A stretch of 64,000 nucleotides of DNA from Halomonas shengliensis (GTDB lineage: Bacteria > Pseudomonadota > Gammaproteobacteria > Pseudomonadales > Halomonadaceae): positions 281,658 to 345,657 of the forward strand of contig NZ_FNIV01000004.1 in assembly GCF_900104135.1 (NCBI RefSeq), written 5' to 3'. The translations under genes and the position numbers were made by a program. Shown piece by piece: positions 47,421 to 57,265 of the stretch. The notes under the pieces were generated by a model. The model saw only the letters and a program-made list of their open reading frames with translations. It was not told where the DNA came from and did no database searches. The first letter of the stretch is position 1. Every line of letters starts with the position of its first letter.

Positions 47421-48299
47421 TCAGTCGTTGGCGTCGGGCTCGTCGGCCTCGCAGCGTTCGGCCTCGAGCAGGCGGATGCGCCGGTTGTCGGCGTTGAGCA
47501 CGGTGAAGCGCCAGCCGCCGATCACGGTGTGCTCGCCGCGGGCGGGCAGGTGGCCGAAGCGCTGCATCACCAGGCCCCCCAGGGTATCGAACTCCTCGTC
47601 GGAGAAGCGGGTCTCGAAGCGCTCGTTGAAGTCCTCGATGGGGGTGAGGGCGCGGATCGCGAAGCGCCCTCCCTCCAGCTCGCGGATATCCTCCTCCTCG
47701 TCGGCGTCGTGCTCGTCCTCGATCTCGCCGACGATCTCCTCGAGGATATCCTCGATGGTGACGATGCCGGCGGTGCCGCCGTACTCGTCCACCACGATCG
47801 CCATGTGGTTGTGGGTGCTCTGGAACTCCTTGAGCAGGCTGTTGAGGCGCTTGGACTCCGGCACGAAGAGCGCCGGGCGCACCACCTCCTCCAGGCGGAA
47901 GGGGCGGCCATTCTGCTGGCCGCCGCGCAGCAGCGGCAGCAGGTCCTTGGCCAGCAGGATGCCCTTGACCTCGTCGAGGTTCTCGCCGATCACCGGGTAG
48001 CGGGAGTGGCCGGTCTCCAGGATCACCGGCAGGTACTCCTCCAGCGGCTGGTCCAGGGCGATGGCGGTGACCTGGGAGCGCGGGATCAGCACCTCGCGGA
48101 CCTGCTGGTCGCTGATCTGCAGGGCGCCCTCGATGATCATCATGGCGTCCTGCTCGAGCTTGAGGCGGCTGGCCGCCTGGCGCAGGAACTCCAGCAGCTC
48201 GTCCCGGGAGCTGGGCTCGTCGCTGTCGCCGGTGAGGGCGTTGAGCAGCTTCTCGAACCAGGACCGGTGGTCCTGGCTACTCGATCGGTCTTCGCTCAT
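47421..48299 (-). CDS. corC: CBS-domain transporter-associated protein CorC
   Basis: 292 residues. Two CBS domains (QVREVLIPRSQVTAI and PALFVPESKRLNSLLKEF), followed by the CorC/HlyC C-terminal domain (DEEFDTLGGLVMQRFGHLP). CorC is linked to Mg/Co efflux and in Pseudomonas-like bacteria sits just before lnt. It has no membrane helices itself. The ATG at 48299 is my choice; a GTG at 48311 overlaps the ybeY stop (GTGA). Confidence 0.95.
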   Translation of the reverse strand: MSEDRSSSQDHRSWFEKLLNALTGDSDEPSSRDELLEFLRQAASRLKLEQDAMMIIEGALQISDQQVREVLIPRSQVTAIALDQPLEEYLPVILETGHSRYPVIGENLDEVKGILLAKDLLPLLRGGQQNGRPFRLEEVVRPALFVPESKRLNSLLKEFQSTHNHMAIVVDEYGGTAGIVTIEDILEEIVGEIEDEHDADEEEDIRELEGGRFAIRALTPIEDFNERFETRFSDEEFDTLGGLVMQRFGHLPARGEHTVIGGWRFTVLNADNRRIRLLEAERCEADEPDAND

Positions 48300-48307
48300 G
48301 GGTCGGG

Positions 48308-48790
48308 TCACTCCTCCTCGCTGTCGGGCGCCGTTCGATAGGGGTCGGCGATCCCCAGTCCGTCCAGTATCTCGCGCTCGAGCGCCTCCATGGACTCGGC
48401 CTCGTCGTCCTCGAGATGGTCATGGCCGAGCAGGTGCAGGGTACCGTGCACCACCATGTGAGCGTAGTGATCTCCGAGGGGCTTGTCCTGCTCGGCGGCC
48501 TCGGCCACCACCACCGGGTGGCAGACCACCAGGTCGCCGAGCAGCGGCAGGGCCACGCCGGGCGGGCACTCGAAGGGGAAGGAGAGCACGTTGGTGGGCC
48601 TGTCGCGGCCGCGGTAGTCGCGGTTGAGCGCGCGGCTCTCCTCGGTGTCCACCAGGCGCACGGTGAGCTCGATGCGCGTCTCCTCGGGGTGGCGGGCGAG
48701 CACCGCCCCCACCCAACGCTCGAGGTCGGCCTGGCTGGGCAGCCCCTCGGCCTCGATCGCCGCCTGGCGGTCGACATGGGCAGGGGTCAT
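48308..48790 (-). CDS. ybeY: Endoribonuclease YbeY
   Basis: 160 residues. The metal site [11 protein letters not shown] is intact, preceded by NVLSFPFE and [11 protein letters not shown]. YbeY matures 16S rRNA 3' ends and is part of ribosome quality control. It overlaps phoH by four bases at the start (ATGA), so it is coupled. Confidence 0.97.
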   Translation of the reverse strand: MTPAHVDRQAAIEAEGLPSQADLERWVGAVLARHPEETRIELTVRLVDTEESRALNRDYRGRDRPTNVLSFPFECPPGVALPLLGDLVVCHPVVVAEAAEQDKPLGDHYAHMVVHGTLHLLGHDHLEDDEAESMEALEREILDGLGIADPYRTAPDSEEE

Positions 48791-49872
48791 GAGTCGTCTC
48801 GCTCGCGGTCGCGGCGCTCCAGGCGCTCCTGGCGCAGCGCCTCGCGCTCCTGATCGCGGGCCTCCTTGCGGGCGCGCTCGGCAGCCTCCTGCTCGGCCTC
48901 GAAGCTGTCGTAGGCCTCGATGATGCGCTGCACCAGCGGGTGGCGCACCACGTCCTTGGCGGCGAAGTGGGTGACACCGATGCCGGGAGTGCCCTTGAGC
49001 ACCTCGAGCACCTGGATCAGCCCCGAGCTCTGGCCGCGGGGCAGGTCGACCTGGGTGACGTCGCCGGTGATCACCGCGGTGGAGCCGAAGCCGATGCGGG
49101 TCAGGAACATCTTCATCTGCTCGCGGGTGGTGTTCTGGCTCTCGTCGAGGATGATGAAGGCGTTGTTCAGGGTGCGTCCGCGCATGTAGGCGAGCGGGGC
49201 GATCTCGATCACCTGGCGCTCGATCAGCTTGGCCACCTGCTCGAAGCCGATCATCTCGTAGAGGGCGTCGTAGAGCGGGCGCAGGTAGGGGTCGATCTTC
49301 TGGGCCAGGTCGCCGGGCAGGAAGCCGAGCTTCTCGCCGGCCTCCACCGCCGGGCGCACCAGCAGGATGCGACGCACCTCCTGCTGGTTGAGGGCCTCCA
49401 CCGCGGCGGCCACGGCCAGGTAGGTCTTGCCGGTACCCGCCGGCCCGATGCCGAAGTTGATGTCGTGGGCGCGGATGCTCTGCACATAGCCCTGCTGGTT
49501 GAGGCCGCGGGGCTTGATCAGGGTGCGCGGGGTGCGGATCAGCACCTCGCCCTCGTCGGCGCCACCCTCGTCCTCCTCGAGGGCCTCGAGGCCCGACTCC
49601 TGGAGGAAGAGGTGCACGGTGTCCGGAGCGAGGTCGCTGGCCTCGGTCTCGCGGTAGAGGTGCTCCAGCAGGTTGGCGGCGGCCTTGACCCGGTGGATGG
49701 GCCCGGCCAGCTGGAAGATGTTGCCGCGGTTGCGCAGGGTGATGCCCAGCCGCGACTCCACCAGCTTGAGGTGCTCGTCGCGCTGGCCGCACAGGGTGGC
49801 CAGGCGGCGGGGGTCGTTGGGTTCGAGGGTCAGGGTGATGATGCGGTTGGCCTGGGAGGCTGGCTGGCTCAA
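48787..49872 (-). CDS. phoH: PhoH-like ATPase (YbeZ)
   Basis: 361 residues. P-loop ATPase with [12 protein letters not shown] (Walker A) and [10 protein letters not shown] (Walker B). The N-terminal part ([18 protein letters not shown]) is KH-like, typical of PhoH/YbeZ partners of YbeY. First gene of the four-gene minus-strand operon phoH–ybeY–corC–lnt. Confidence 0.96.
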   Translation of the reverse strand: MSQPASQANRIITLTLEPNDPRRLATLCGQRDEHLKLVESRLGITLRNRGNIFQLAGPIHRVKAAANLLEHLYRETEASDLAPDTVHLFLQESGLEALEEDEGGADEGEVLIRTPRTLIKPRGLNQQGYVQSIRAHDINFGIGPAGTGKTYLAVAAAVEALNQQEVRRILLVRPAVEAGEKLGFLPGDLAQKIDPYLRPLYDALYEMIGFEQVAKLIERQVIEIAPLAYMRGRTLNNAFIILDESQNTTREQMKMFLTRIGFGSTAVITGDVTQVDLPRGQSSGLIQVLEVLKGTPGIGVTHFAAKDVVRHPLVQRIIEAYDSFEAEQEAAERARKEARDQEREALRQERLERRDRERDDS

Positions 49873-49959
49873 GGCGGGCGGGTCCCCTGGATGGTGAATG
49901 GTTGGGCTCAGCTTACTGCCCCGGCGATTGCCGGGGCAATGTGTGAAGGGCTATCGCGT

Positions 49960-50120
49960 CCGGAATGTGGTTCTCGCGCCCAGGGGCGCCGGCGGGGGCA
50001 GACCGAAGAGGACGTCCCACGCCAGGGGTGAGAAGCACTGCTTCGAACGGGCTGGCCATGGATGGCCAGCACCGGTCCTGCAAGTGAAGCAGGACGCGAG
50101 AGCGAAGCAGGGCGTCGGTA
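49960..50120. repeat. Hairpin-rich intergenic element, copy 2 of the dispersed core
   Basis: The 341-base gap between miaB and phoH holds no gene. It contains the core GGGGGCAGACCGAAGAGGA (49994–50012, 17/19 with the copy at 35907–35925), then perfect hairpins GCTGGCCAT/ATGGCCAGC (50051–50070) and GTCCTGC/GCAGGAC (50075–50095). Looks like a REP-type cluster. The rest (50121–50213) has no recognised feature. Confidence 0.5.
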
Positions 50121-50213
50121 GCGTCCAGGGAATGGTTCACAGCGCCTCATGGTCGGTCCGGCGTCCCGGGGTCTACCGCCGGATCAGCCCCGGCAGCAAG
50201 ACTCCTGCCTATG

Positions 50214-51557
50214 TCAGTAGATCGCCGGGGAGGCAAGCTCGCCGCGCAGCGAGTTGGGCAATGCCTCGCTGATCTCCACGTCGACGAAGACACCAATCAG
50301 CTCGGTGGGGTTGGGGGCGCGGAAGTTGACCACCCGGTTGTTCTCGGTGCGCCCCGAGAGCTGGCCCGGGTCCCGAGGCGCGAAGCCGGTGACCAGGATA
50401 CGCTGGGTGGTGCCCACCATGCGCCGGCTGATCTGCATGGTCTGCTGGTTGATGCGCTCCTGGAGGATCGCCAGGCGCTGCTTCTTGGTCGCCTCCGGGG
50501 TGTCATCCTCGAGGCTGGCCGCCGGGGTGCCCGGGCGGGCCGAGTAGACGAAGCTGAAGGAGTGGTCGAAGCCGATGCGATGGATCAGGTCCATGGTGGC
50601 CTCGAAGTCGGCCTCGGTCTCGCCGGGGAAGCCGACGATGAAGTCCGAGGAGAAGCTGATGTCGGGACGCAGCGCACGGATGCGCTCCAGCTTGTCGACA
50701 TACTCCTCCACGCCGTGGCCACGCTTCATGGCGGCGAGCACCCGGTCGGAGCCGGCCTGCACCGGCAGGTGCAGGTGGCTGACCAGCTCCGGGATCTCGC
50801 CATAGGCCTCGATGAGGCTGTCGGAGAACTCCACCGGGTGAGAGGTGGTGAAACGAATGCGGTCGATTCCCTCCACCGCGGCCACGCAGGCGATCAGCTC
50901 GGCCAGGTCGATCTCGTCGCCCAGCCGGTTCTCGCCGCGGTAGGCATTGACGTTCTGGCCCAGCAGGTTGATCTCGCGCACGCCCTGGTCGGCCAGGTGG
51001 ATCACCTCGTCCATCACCGCCTCGAAGGGGCGCGAGACCTCCTCGCCGCGGGTGTAGGGCACCACGCAGAAGGTGCAGTACTTGGAGCACCCCTCCATCA
51101 CCGAGACGAAGGCGGTGGCGCCGTCGGAGCTCGGCTTGGGCAGGTGGTCGAACTTCTCGATCTCCGGGAAGGTGACATCCACCACCGAGATCTGGCTCTG
51201 CTGGCGCGAGTCGAGCATGGCCGGCACCCGGTGCAGGGTCTGGGGGCCGAACACCATGTCGACGTGGGGCGCGCGCTTGCGCAGCGCCTCGCCCTCCTGG
51301 CTGGCCACGCAGCCACCCACCCCGATCACCAGGTCGGGGTTGGCCTCCTTGAGCTTCTTCCAGCGGCCGAGCTGGTGGAAGACCTTCTCCTGGGCCTTCT
51401 CGCGGATCGAGCAGGTATTGAGCAGGATGACGTCCGCCTCGCGCTCGTCGTCGGTAAGCTCGAGGCGGTGGGATTCGCCGAGCAGATCCGCCATGCGGGC
51501 GGAATCGTACTCGTTCATCTGGCAGCCGTGCGTCTTGATGAAGAGTTTCTTCGCCAT
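50214..51557 (-). CDS. miaB: tRNA-2-methylthio-N6-dimethylallyladenosine synthase
   Basis: 447 residues. Adds the methylthio group at A37 of tRNAs reading U-starting codons. The N-terminal cysteines are in [17 protein letters not shown] and GVGGCVA; the radical-SAM motif is CSKYCTFC; the TRAM domain is at the C-terminus. The ATG is reached from a TATAAT box (complement of 51706–51711). It is the first gene before the phoH operon. MiaB affects Trp-codon reading, relevant to the trp leader. Confidence 0.98.
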   Translation of the reverse strand: MAKKLFIKTHGCQMNEYDSARMADLLGESHRLELTDDEREADVILLNTCSIREKAQEKVFHQLGRWKKLKEANPDLVIGVGGCVASQEGEALRKRAPHVDMVFGPQTLHRVPAMLDSRQQSQISVVDVTFPEIEKFDHLPKPSSDGATAFVSVMEGCSKYCTFCVVPYTRGEEVSRPFEAVMDEVIHLADQGVREINLLGQNVNAYRGENRLGDEIDLAELIACVAAVEGIDRIRFTTSHPVEFSDSLIEAYGEIPELVSHLHLPVQAGSDRVLAAMKRGHGVEEYVDKLERIRALRPDISFSSDFIVGFPGETEADFEATMDLIHRIGFDHSFSFVYSARPGTPAASLEDDTPEATKKQRLAILQERINQQTMQISRRMVGTTQRILVTGFAPRDPGQLSGRTENNRVVNFRAPNPTELIGVFVDVEISEALPNSLRGELASPAIY

Positions 51558-51705
51558 AAGAATTGGGTCGTGGCGCCAGGCGCCCGACGTCTGTCACCGG
51601 TGGATTCGGGAATGGTCGACGCTCGCGACGGCGAGCCGCCGGCGGCGGGGTGGCGTTGGCCCTGGCCATGAATCGACGGGAAGGGCCAATGGAAAACAGG
51701 CCATT

Positions 51706-51711
51706 ATTATA
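51706..51711 (-). promoter_or_regulatory. -10 box upstream of miaB
   Basis: On the minus strand TATAAT, a perfect -10, about 150 bases before the start of miaB, with TGGCTC 17 bases further (weak -35). The 436-base gap 51558–51993 also holds the inverted repeats listed below and no gene. Confidence 0.5.
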
Positions 51712-51864
51712 CGGGTCGCGCCGGCCGGGAGCCAGCCTGGCTGCCGGGCGAGTGTGCTACCCTGAGCCACCTGCGGGACCCGTCGCTGGTCAGGAAGTGA
51801 CCAGTCACGCCGAGCGCCCATGGGGTGCCGCCGCCGCGACGCTTTCCCACGGTTGTCCCGACGG

Positions 51865-51887
51865 TTGTCCACAGCAGCTGTGAACAA
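51865..51887. promoter_or_regulatory. Inverted repeat of two DnaA-box-like sites
   Basis: TTGTCCACAGC (51865–51875) and GCTGTGAACAA (51877–51887) are inverted around one base with one mismatch. Each 9-mer (TTGTCCACA, TTGTTCACA) differs from the DnaA box TTATNCACA by one base. A further TTGTCC lies at 51853–51858. Function unproved. Confidence 0.45.
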
Positions 51888-51894
51888 GCATCGC

Positions 51895-51923
51895 GGTGCC
51901 GCGGGCAGGAGGCCCGCGGCACC
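51895..51923 (+). other. 12-base perfect hairpin before the SH3 gene
   Basis: GGTGCCGCGGGC pairs with GCCCGCGGCACC around the loop AGGAG, 71 bases before the SH3 gene start. No U-tract; possibly an mRNA leader structure. Confidence 0.45.
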
Positions 51924-51993
51924 CACGCATCGCGCAGAACCCGAGCCATCATGCGGACTGCATCCGCCAGGACTTTTCAGCCAGGACCACGGC

Positions 51994-52632
51994 ATGACGA
52001 CACACCACATCACATCGCGACTCGGCCTGGGGCTGCTGCTGGGCCTGCTGGCCCTGCCGCTCTCGGCCCAGGAGGATCAGCAGGCGGGCGACACCGTCTG
52101 GGTCTCCGATGCCCTTACCACCTATGTGCGCAGCGGCCCCACCGACGGCTACCGTATCGTCGGCACCCTGACCGCCGGCGAGCCCGTCGAGCGCCTCGAG
52201 ACCTCCGGCGACTACACCCGGGTGCGCGGCCCCGGCGGCGACGTCGTCTGGGTGCCCAGCGGCCAGCTTCAGGAGGCCCCCAGCGCCCAGGTGCGCCTGC
52301 CCGAGCTCCAGCAGCGCGTCGCCGAGCTGGAGGCCGAGCTCGAGGGGATCAACGCGACCTGGGAGGAGCGTATCGCGACGCTGCGCGAGACCCTGGAGGT
52401 GCGCGATGCGCGTATCGCCGAGCTGGAGGCGCGTAACCACGAGCTGGACGGCGAGGCGACAAGCTCCCGCGAGGCCGTGCGTGACCTCCAGGCGCGCCTG
52501 GATACCCGCGAGGAGGACCTGCTGCTGCGCTACTTCATGTATGGCGGCGGCGTGGCCGGCGCCGGCCTGCTGGTGGGGCTGGTCATCCCCCACCTGCCGC
52601 GCCGCCGCCGCAAGCGCGATCGCTGGTTCTGA
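51994..52632 (+). CDS. SH3-domain membrane protein (YgiM/TIGR04211 type)
   Basis: 212 residues. Signal-like N-terminus (to AQ at about residue 25), a bacterial SH3 domain at about 35–95 (DTVWVSDALTTYVRSGPTDGYRIVG), a coiled-coil at 95–175, and a C-terminal membrane helix (YGGGVAGAGLLVGLVIPHL) before a basic tail (RRRRKRDR). This is the order of the YgiM-like family: the SH3 and coiled-coil face the periplasm. Function unknown, probably cell-wall related. Confidence 0.88.
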   Translation: MTTHHITSRLGLGLLLGLLALPLSAQEDQQAGDTVWVSDALTTYVRSGPTDGYRIVGTLTAGEPVERLETSGDYTRVRGPGGDVVWVPSGQLQEAPSAQVRLPELQQRVAELEAELEGINATWEERIATLRETLEVRDARIAELEARNHELDGEATSSREAVRDLQARLDTREEDLLLRYFMYGGGVAGAGLLVGLVIPHLPRRRRKRDRWF

Positions 52633-52654
52633 GCCCATGAAGGAAGAACCGGAG

Positions 52655-53302
52655 ATGGAGAACGCGTGGCTGGCCCGCTGGCGGGAGGGGCGCATCGGCT
52701 TCCACCGAGACGCCCCACATCCGGCGCTGCGACGCCACTGGCCGGGCCTCGCGGTGCCCGCCGGCACCAAGGTGCTGGTGCCGCTGTGTGGCAAGAGCCT
52801 CGACATGCGCTGGCTGGCCCGGCAGGGCCATCCGGTGCTGGGGATCGAGCTCGCCCCCGAGGCGGTCGAGCAGTTCCTGGCCGAGGGCGGCGAGCCGGTG
52901 TCGCGCTACCGTCAGGCGGGCTTCGAGGTGTGTCGCCAGGGTAGCGTCGAGCTGTGGCGCGGCGATGTCTTCCACTTCCATATCGAGCAGGCGGCGGAGA
53001 TCGGTGCCTTCTACGATCGCGCCGCGCTGATCGCCCTGCCGCCGGCGACCCGCCAGCGCTACGCCTTCCACCTGGCCCAGCTGATTCCCCCGGGGGCGCG
53101 AGGGCTGCTGGTCGCGCTCACCCGAGCCCCCGGCGAGGAGCAGGCCGGACCGCCCTTCCACGTATCGGAGGCGGAGGTACGCGAGCTCTTCGCTCCCAAC
53201 TTCCGGCTTACCCTGCTAGCGCGCGGCGAGCCGGAGGCGGGCAGCGGCTTCCGGGAGCACGTCTGGGCGCTGGTGCGCCGCGGGCCCCTGGACGAGGCCT
53301 GA
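52655..53302 (+). CDS. tpm: Thiopurine S-methyltransferase
   Basis: 215 residues. SAM-dependent methyltransferase of the TPMT family: MENAWLARWREGRIGFH start, the SAM loop VLVPLCGKSLDMRWLA, and GIELAPEAVEQF. Bacterial members methylate selenium or tellurium compounds or thiols. The ATG at 52655 gives the usual start; one at 52637 would add six residues. Not clearly linked to its neighbours. Confidence 0.92.
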   Translation: MENAWLARWREGRIGFHRDAPHPALRRHWPGLAVPAGTKVLVPLCGKSLDMRWLARQGHPVLGIELAPEAVEQFLAEGGEPVSRYRQAGFEVCRQGSVELWRGDVFHFHIEQAAEIGAFYDRAALIALPPATRQRYAFHLAQLIPPGARGLLVALTRAPGEEQAGPPFHVSEAEVRELFAPNFRLTLLARGEPEAGSGFREHVWALVRRGPLDEA

Positions 53303-53311
53303 CGCCGCGAC

Positions 53312-53902
53312 TCAGCGGGCCAGCAGGCGTCCCAGTTCGGGATCGCGGAAGGCGCGGTCGAGGCCGTCCTCGAGCAGTGCCTCGATCATCCGGGTGTTGG
53401 CCTCCTGGTCCGGGCGCAGGGCATAGCCCTGGGTGCGGCGCGAGGTGTAGGTTCCGGTGTAGGTGTTGCCGCCGTTGATCGCCTCGGCGACGAACACCGC
53501 CTCCATCCGCGCCTCACCGATCACCGGCTGGCTGTCGCCGCGCCCGTAGCCCAGGTGGGCCAGGGTCAGGGTCAGGCTGGGCCGCCCCTCGGCGGGCTCG
53601 GTGGTGGGGGTGAAGCCCATCTCGCGCAGGGCCCGCTCGGCCTCGCGCTGCAGACGGGGTACCAGCTGGTGGGCGTAGACGGTGATGGTGGCGGTGGACA
53701 TGGCGCTGCCGCCGCGGGTGCCGATCACCTCGCCGTCGCGCCCATCGACGGCGACCACCGTCACCGTCTGGCCGCTGCCGGTCTGGGGCACGGCCGCGCT
53801 GCGCCTGGGGTCGACGTCGAGGGTCTGGGGGGCGGCGCAGCCGGCCAGCCAGCCGGCGGCCAGCAGGGCGAAGGGCAGGGCGAGGAAGCGACGACGCTGC
53901 AT
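53312..53902 (-). CDS. YajG family lipoprotein
   Basis: 196 residues. Lipobox LAGC near residue 22. The mature part matches the YajG family (regular beta-rich segments, e.g. GRPSLTLTLAHLGYGRGD). Outer-membrane lipoprotein, function unknown. Converges on the tpm gene, leaving nine bases. Confidence 0.85.
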   Translation of the reverse strand: MQRRRFLALPFALLAAGWLAGCAAPQTLDVDPRRSAAVPQTGSGQTVTVVAVDGRDGEVIGTRGGSAMSTATITVYAHQLVPRLQREAERALREMGFTPTTEPAEGRPSLTLTLAHLGYGRGDSQPVIGEARMEAVFVAEAINGGNTYTGTYTSRRTQGYALRPDQEANTRMIEALLEDGLDRAFRDPELGRLLAR

Positions 53903-54015
53903 GGCGGGACTCCCGTGTCGAGGATGTGGGACGCCAGTATAGCCGGCGGGGTCGTCGGCCGGTACGCCGGCGGTGGCTCGGTTACACTGTCGGCATGTGC
54001 CGAAGGAGTCGTGCC

Positions 54016-54441
54016 ATGATCCGCACCGCCACCGCCGAGGATATTCCCCGGCTCACCGACATCTGGCGGCGTGCCGCGACGCGCGCCCACCCCTTCATCC
54101 CCGCCGGGTTCTGGGCCTCCCGTGCCGAGGCCATGGCACGGCGGCTGGCCGTGGCCGAGGAGCTGGAGGTGCTGGAGGTGGAGGGACGGGCGATCGGCTT
54201 CGCCGCCCTGGACGGCGACCACCTCGAGGCGCTCTACATCGACCCCGAGGTGCAGAGCTACGGCCACGGTTCACGGCTGATGGCCCACGCCATGGCGCGG
54301 CATGCCCGGCTCACCCTGTGTGTCTACTCGCGCAACGTGCGCGCGGTCTCCTTCTACCACCGGCTGGGCTTTCACGCCGTGGACCAGCGCCGCGAGCCCG
54401 AGGCCGGCGAGGAGGAGACCCTGATGTGCTGGGAGCGCTGA
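54016..54441 (+). CDS. GNAT N-acetyltransferase
   Basis: 141 residues, one complete GNAT domain. It starts MIRTATAEDIPRLTDIW; motif A is LEALYIDPEVQSYGHGSRLM, where the usual RGxGxG loop is replaced by SYGHGS, and motif B is NVRAVSFYHRLGF. AAGGAG precedes the ATG. A TACACT -10-like box (53982–53987) is 28 bases upstream. The sequence resembles YjaB-type acetyltransferases. Substrate unknown. Confidence 0.88.
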   Translation: MIRTATAEDIPRLTDIWRRAATRAHPFIPAGFWASRAEAMARRLAVAEELEVLEVEGRAIGFAALDGDHLEALYIDPEVQSYGHGSRLMAHAMARHARLTLCVYSRNVRAVSFYHRLGFHAVDQRREPEAGEEETLMCWER

Positions 54442-54450
54442 GGCCGCGCC

Positions 54451-55554
54451 TCAGGCCGCCGCCGCGCGCGCCGGGGCGGCTGGCTGGGGACGACCATCCG
54501 CGGTGAAGCGGTGCCAGCGGCGCGGCACCGCGAAGAGGCGCTGGCCGCGGGTCAGGCCCAGGCGCTCGTAGTCGGCGTGGCGCAGCGTGGCCAGCCACGG
54601 TTCGGCCATCCAGTCGGCGGCCAGCTCCACCCGCACCTCGGCGCCCACCGGGGAGACGGCGGTGACCGTCGCCGGCAGGTGCGCCTCCGGGCTCGGCGTC
54701 TCGGCCAGGCGCACCTCGTGGGGACGCAGCAGCAGGCGCTCACGCCCCTCGGGCAGCGAGGTCCGAAGGCGTGCCGCGCCGCAGGTCAGCACCCCGTCGC
54801 GAACCTCGCCCTCCAGGTGATTGACGTCGCCCAGGAACTCGAAGACGAAGCGGTTGGCCGGCGCGTGGTAGAGGGCGTCTGGGGTGTCGATCTGCTCGAT
54901 GCGGCCGTGGCTCATCACCGCCACGCGGTCGGAGAGTTCCAGCGCCTCCTCCTGGTCGTGGGTCACGAACAGGCTGGTGAAGCCCAGCTCGTCGTGGAGC
55001 TGGCGCAGCCAGCGCCGCAGCTCCTGGCGCACCTTGGCGTCCAGGGCGCCGAAGGGCTCGTCGAGCAGCAGCACCTCGGGACGCAGGGCCAGCGCCCGGG
55101 CCAGGGAGACGCGCTGCTGCTGGCCGCCGGAGAGCTGGGCAGGGTAGCGCTCGGCGAAGCGCTCGAGCTGCACCATCTCCAGCAGGCGATAGACCCGGGC
55201 GCGGATCTCGCCGCTGGAGGGGCGTTCGCGGCGCGGCAGCACGGTGAGGCCGAAGGCGACGTTGTCGAACACCGTCATATGGCGGAACAGCGCATAGTGC
55301 TGGAAGACGAAGCCGATGCGCCGGTCGCGCACGTGCACGTCGGTGACGTCGCGGTCGCCGAACAGGATGCGCCCGGCGGGGTCGCGGTCCGGGCGCTCGA
55401 GGCCGGCGATGATGCGCAAGAGGGTGGTCTTGCCCGAGCCCGAGGGGCCCAGCAGGCCCACCAACTCGCCCTCGGCGACCTCCAGGTTGACCGGTTCCAG
55501 GGCGCGCCCGGCACGACCATAGTGCTTGGCGATATCGCTCAGGCGGATGCTCAT
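54451..55554 (-). CDS. cysA: Sulfate/thiosulfate ABC transporter ATPase
   Basis: 367 residues. Walker A is GPSGSGKTT, the signature LSGGQQQR, Walker [12 protein letters not shown], and the H-loop TSLFVTHDQ. The C-terminal domain is the CysA-type regulatory fold (about 240–355). The gene overlaps cysW by four bases (ATGA). Energises the sulfate permease. Last gene of sbp–cysTWA. Confidence 0.96.
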   Translation of the reverse strand: MSIRLSDIAKHYGRAGRALEPVNLEVAEGELVGLLGPSGSGKTTLLRIIAGLERPDRDPAGRILFGDRDVTDVHVRDRRIGFVFQHYALFRHMTVFDNVAFGLTVLPRRERPSSGEIRARVYRLLEMVQLERFAERYPAQLSGGQQQRVSLARALALRPEVLLLDEPFGALDAKVRQELRRWLRQLHDELGFTSLFVTHDQEEALELSDRVAVMSHGRIEQIDTPDALYHAPANRFVFEFLGDVNHLEGEVRDGVLTCGAARLRTSLPEGRERLLLRPHEVRLAETPSPEAHLPATVTAVSPVGAEVRVELAADWMAEPWLATLRHADYERLGLTRGQRLFAVPRRWHRFTADGRPQPAAPARAAAA

Positions 55555-56378
55555 GGGGAAACCTCCTGGCGCGCGGTGCGCCATTCCAGGCCGGCCTTGG
55601 CGGCCAGGGTGAACAGGGCGAGCAGGGCCAGCAGGGCGGCGCTGGCGAAGGCGCCCACGGTGTTGTAGTCCTGATAGAGCTGCTCGAGGTGAAGCGGCAG
55701 GGTCATGGTCTCGCCGCGGATCGCCCCGGAAACCACCGAGACGGCGCCGAACTCGCCTACCGCCCGGGCGTTGGTGAGGATCACCCCATAGAGCAGCGCC
55801 CAGCGGATGTTGGGCAGGGTGACCCGGCGGAACAGGGTCCATCCCGAGGCGCCCAGGGTCACGGCCGCCTCCTCTTCCCGGGAGCCCTGGGCCTGCATCA
55901 GCGGGATCAGCTCGCGGGCGACGAAGGGGCTGGTGACGAAGATCGTCACCATCAGGATGCCCGGCCAGGCGAACATCAGCTGGATGTCGTGGGCGTCCAG
56001 CCAGCCGCCAATCCAGCCGTTGCGGCCGTAGAGCAGCAGGTAGACCAGCCCCGCCACCACCGGCGAGACGGCGAAGGGGATGTCGATCAGGGTCTGCAGC
56101 AGGCGCCGCCCCGGGAAGTCGAAGCGGGTCACCAGCCAGGCCAGCGCCACCCCAAACACCAGGCAGATGGGGATGGTCAGCACGGTGACGAACAGCGTCA
56201 GGCCGATCGCCGCCAGGGTGTAGTCGTCGCTGACGTTGGTCCAGAACACCGCCACCCCCTCGGCGAAGGCCTGGGCGAAGATCGCCACCAGCGGCAGCAG
56301 CAGGAAGAGCCCGGCCAGCAACAGGGCGACGGCGATCAGGCCGCGCCGCACCGCCGGGGCATCACCGATCCGTTGCAT
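55551..56378 (-). CDS. cysW: Sulfate ABC transporter permease CysW
   Basis: 275 residues, six helices. The loop that contacts CysA is [20 protein letters not shown], followed by [15 protein letters not shown]. It shares one base with the cysT stop codon (TGATG), so it is coupled. Confidence 0.96.
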   Translation of the reverse strand: MQRIGDAPAVRRGLIAVALLLAGLFLLLPLVAIFAQAFAEGVAVFWTNVSDDYTLAAIGLTLFVTVLTIPICLVFGVALAWLVTRFDFPGRRLLQTLIDIPFAVSPVVAGLVYLLLYGRNGWIGGWLDAHDIQLMFAWPGILMVTIFVTSPFVARELIPLMQAQGSREEEAAVTLGASGWTLFRRVTLPNIRWALLYGVILTNARAVGEFGAVSVVSGAIRGETMTLPLHLEQLYQDYNTVGAFASAALLALLALFTLAAKAGLEWRTARQEVSP

Positions 56379-57247
56379 CAGCCGCGTCCTCCATGCAGTT
56401 TGCGGATGAAGCGCCCCTGCCAGACGTTGATCGCCAGCAGCAGCGCCAGCGACACCGCCAGCACCACCGAGGCGATGGCCGAGGCGCCGGCATAGTCATA
56501 CTCCTGCAGCTTGACGAAGATCATCAGCGAGGTGATCTCGGTCTCGAAGGGGGCGTTGCCGGCGATGAAGATGATGGCGCCGAACTCGCCCAGGGAGCGC
56601 ACGAAGGCGAGCCCGGTGCCGGTGACCAGTGCCGGCCACAGGTAGGGCAGCAGCACCCGCCGAAAGCCGGTGGCGTCGCCGGCGCCCAGGGTCATGGCGG
56701 CCTCGTCCACCTCGGGGGGCAGGTCCTCGAGCACCGGCTGCACTGTGCGCACCACGAAGGGGATGCTGGTAAAGGCCATGGCCAGGGCGATGCCCACCCA
56801 GGTGTAGGCGACCTGCAGGCCCAGCGGCTCGAGCAGGGCGCCGACCCAGCCGTTGCCGGCGTAGAGGGTGGCAAGCGTGATGCCCGCCACCGCGGTGGGC
56901 AGGGCGAAGGGCAGGTCCATCAGGGCGTCGAGCAGGCGCTTGCCCGGGAAGTCGTAGCGCACCAGCACCCAGGCCATCAGCAGGCCGAAGGCGGCGTTGG
57001 CCAGCGCCGCCACGGCGGCGGCGCCGATCGTCACCGTGTAGCTGGCCACCACCCGGCTATCGCTGACGATCGCCCAGTACTCCGCCAGGCTCAGCCCCTT
57101 GAGCTGGCCCACCAGCCCGGTCATCGGCAGCAGCAGCACCAGCGACACGAAGGTCAGGCTGATGCCCAGCGACAGGCCGAAGCCGGGCAGCACCCGCTGC
57201 GTGCGGGCGGGGAGGGGCAGGGCCAGGCGTGCGGCGCGTTGACTCAT
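56378..57247 (-). CDS. cysT: Sulfate ABC transporter permease CysT
   Basis: 289 residues, six helices. The EAA loop is DEAAMTLGAGDATGFRRVLLP, and FVRSLGEFGAIIFIAGN follows. Second gene of the operon, 18 bases after sbp. Confidence 0.96.
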   Translation of the reverse strand: MSQRAARLALPLPARTQRVLPGFGLSLGISLTFVSLVLLLPMTGLVGQLKGLSLAEYWAIVSDSRVVASYTVTIGAAAVAALANAAFGLLMAWVLVRYDFPGKRLLDALMDLPFALPTAVAGITLATLYAGNGWVGALLEPLGLQVAYTWVGIALAMAFTSIPFVVRTVQPVLEDLPPEVDEAAMTLGAGDATGFRRVLLPYLWPALVTGTGLAFVRSLGEFGAIIFIAGNAPFETEITSLMIFVKLQEYDYAGASAIASVVLAVSLALLLAINVWQGRFIRKLHGGRG

Positions 57248-57265
57248 GGTGATGGCTCCGCGCGC

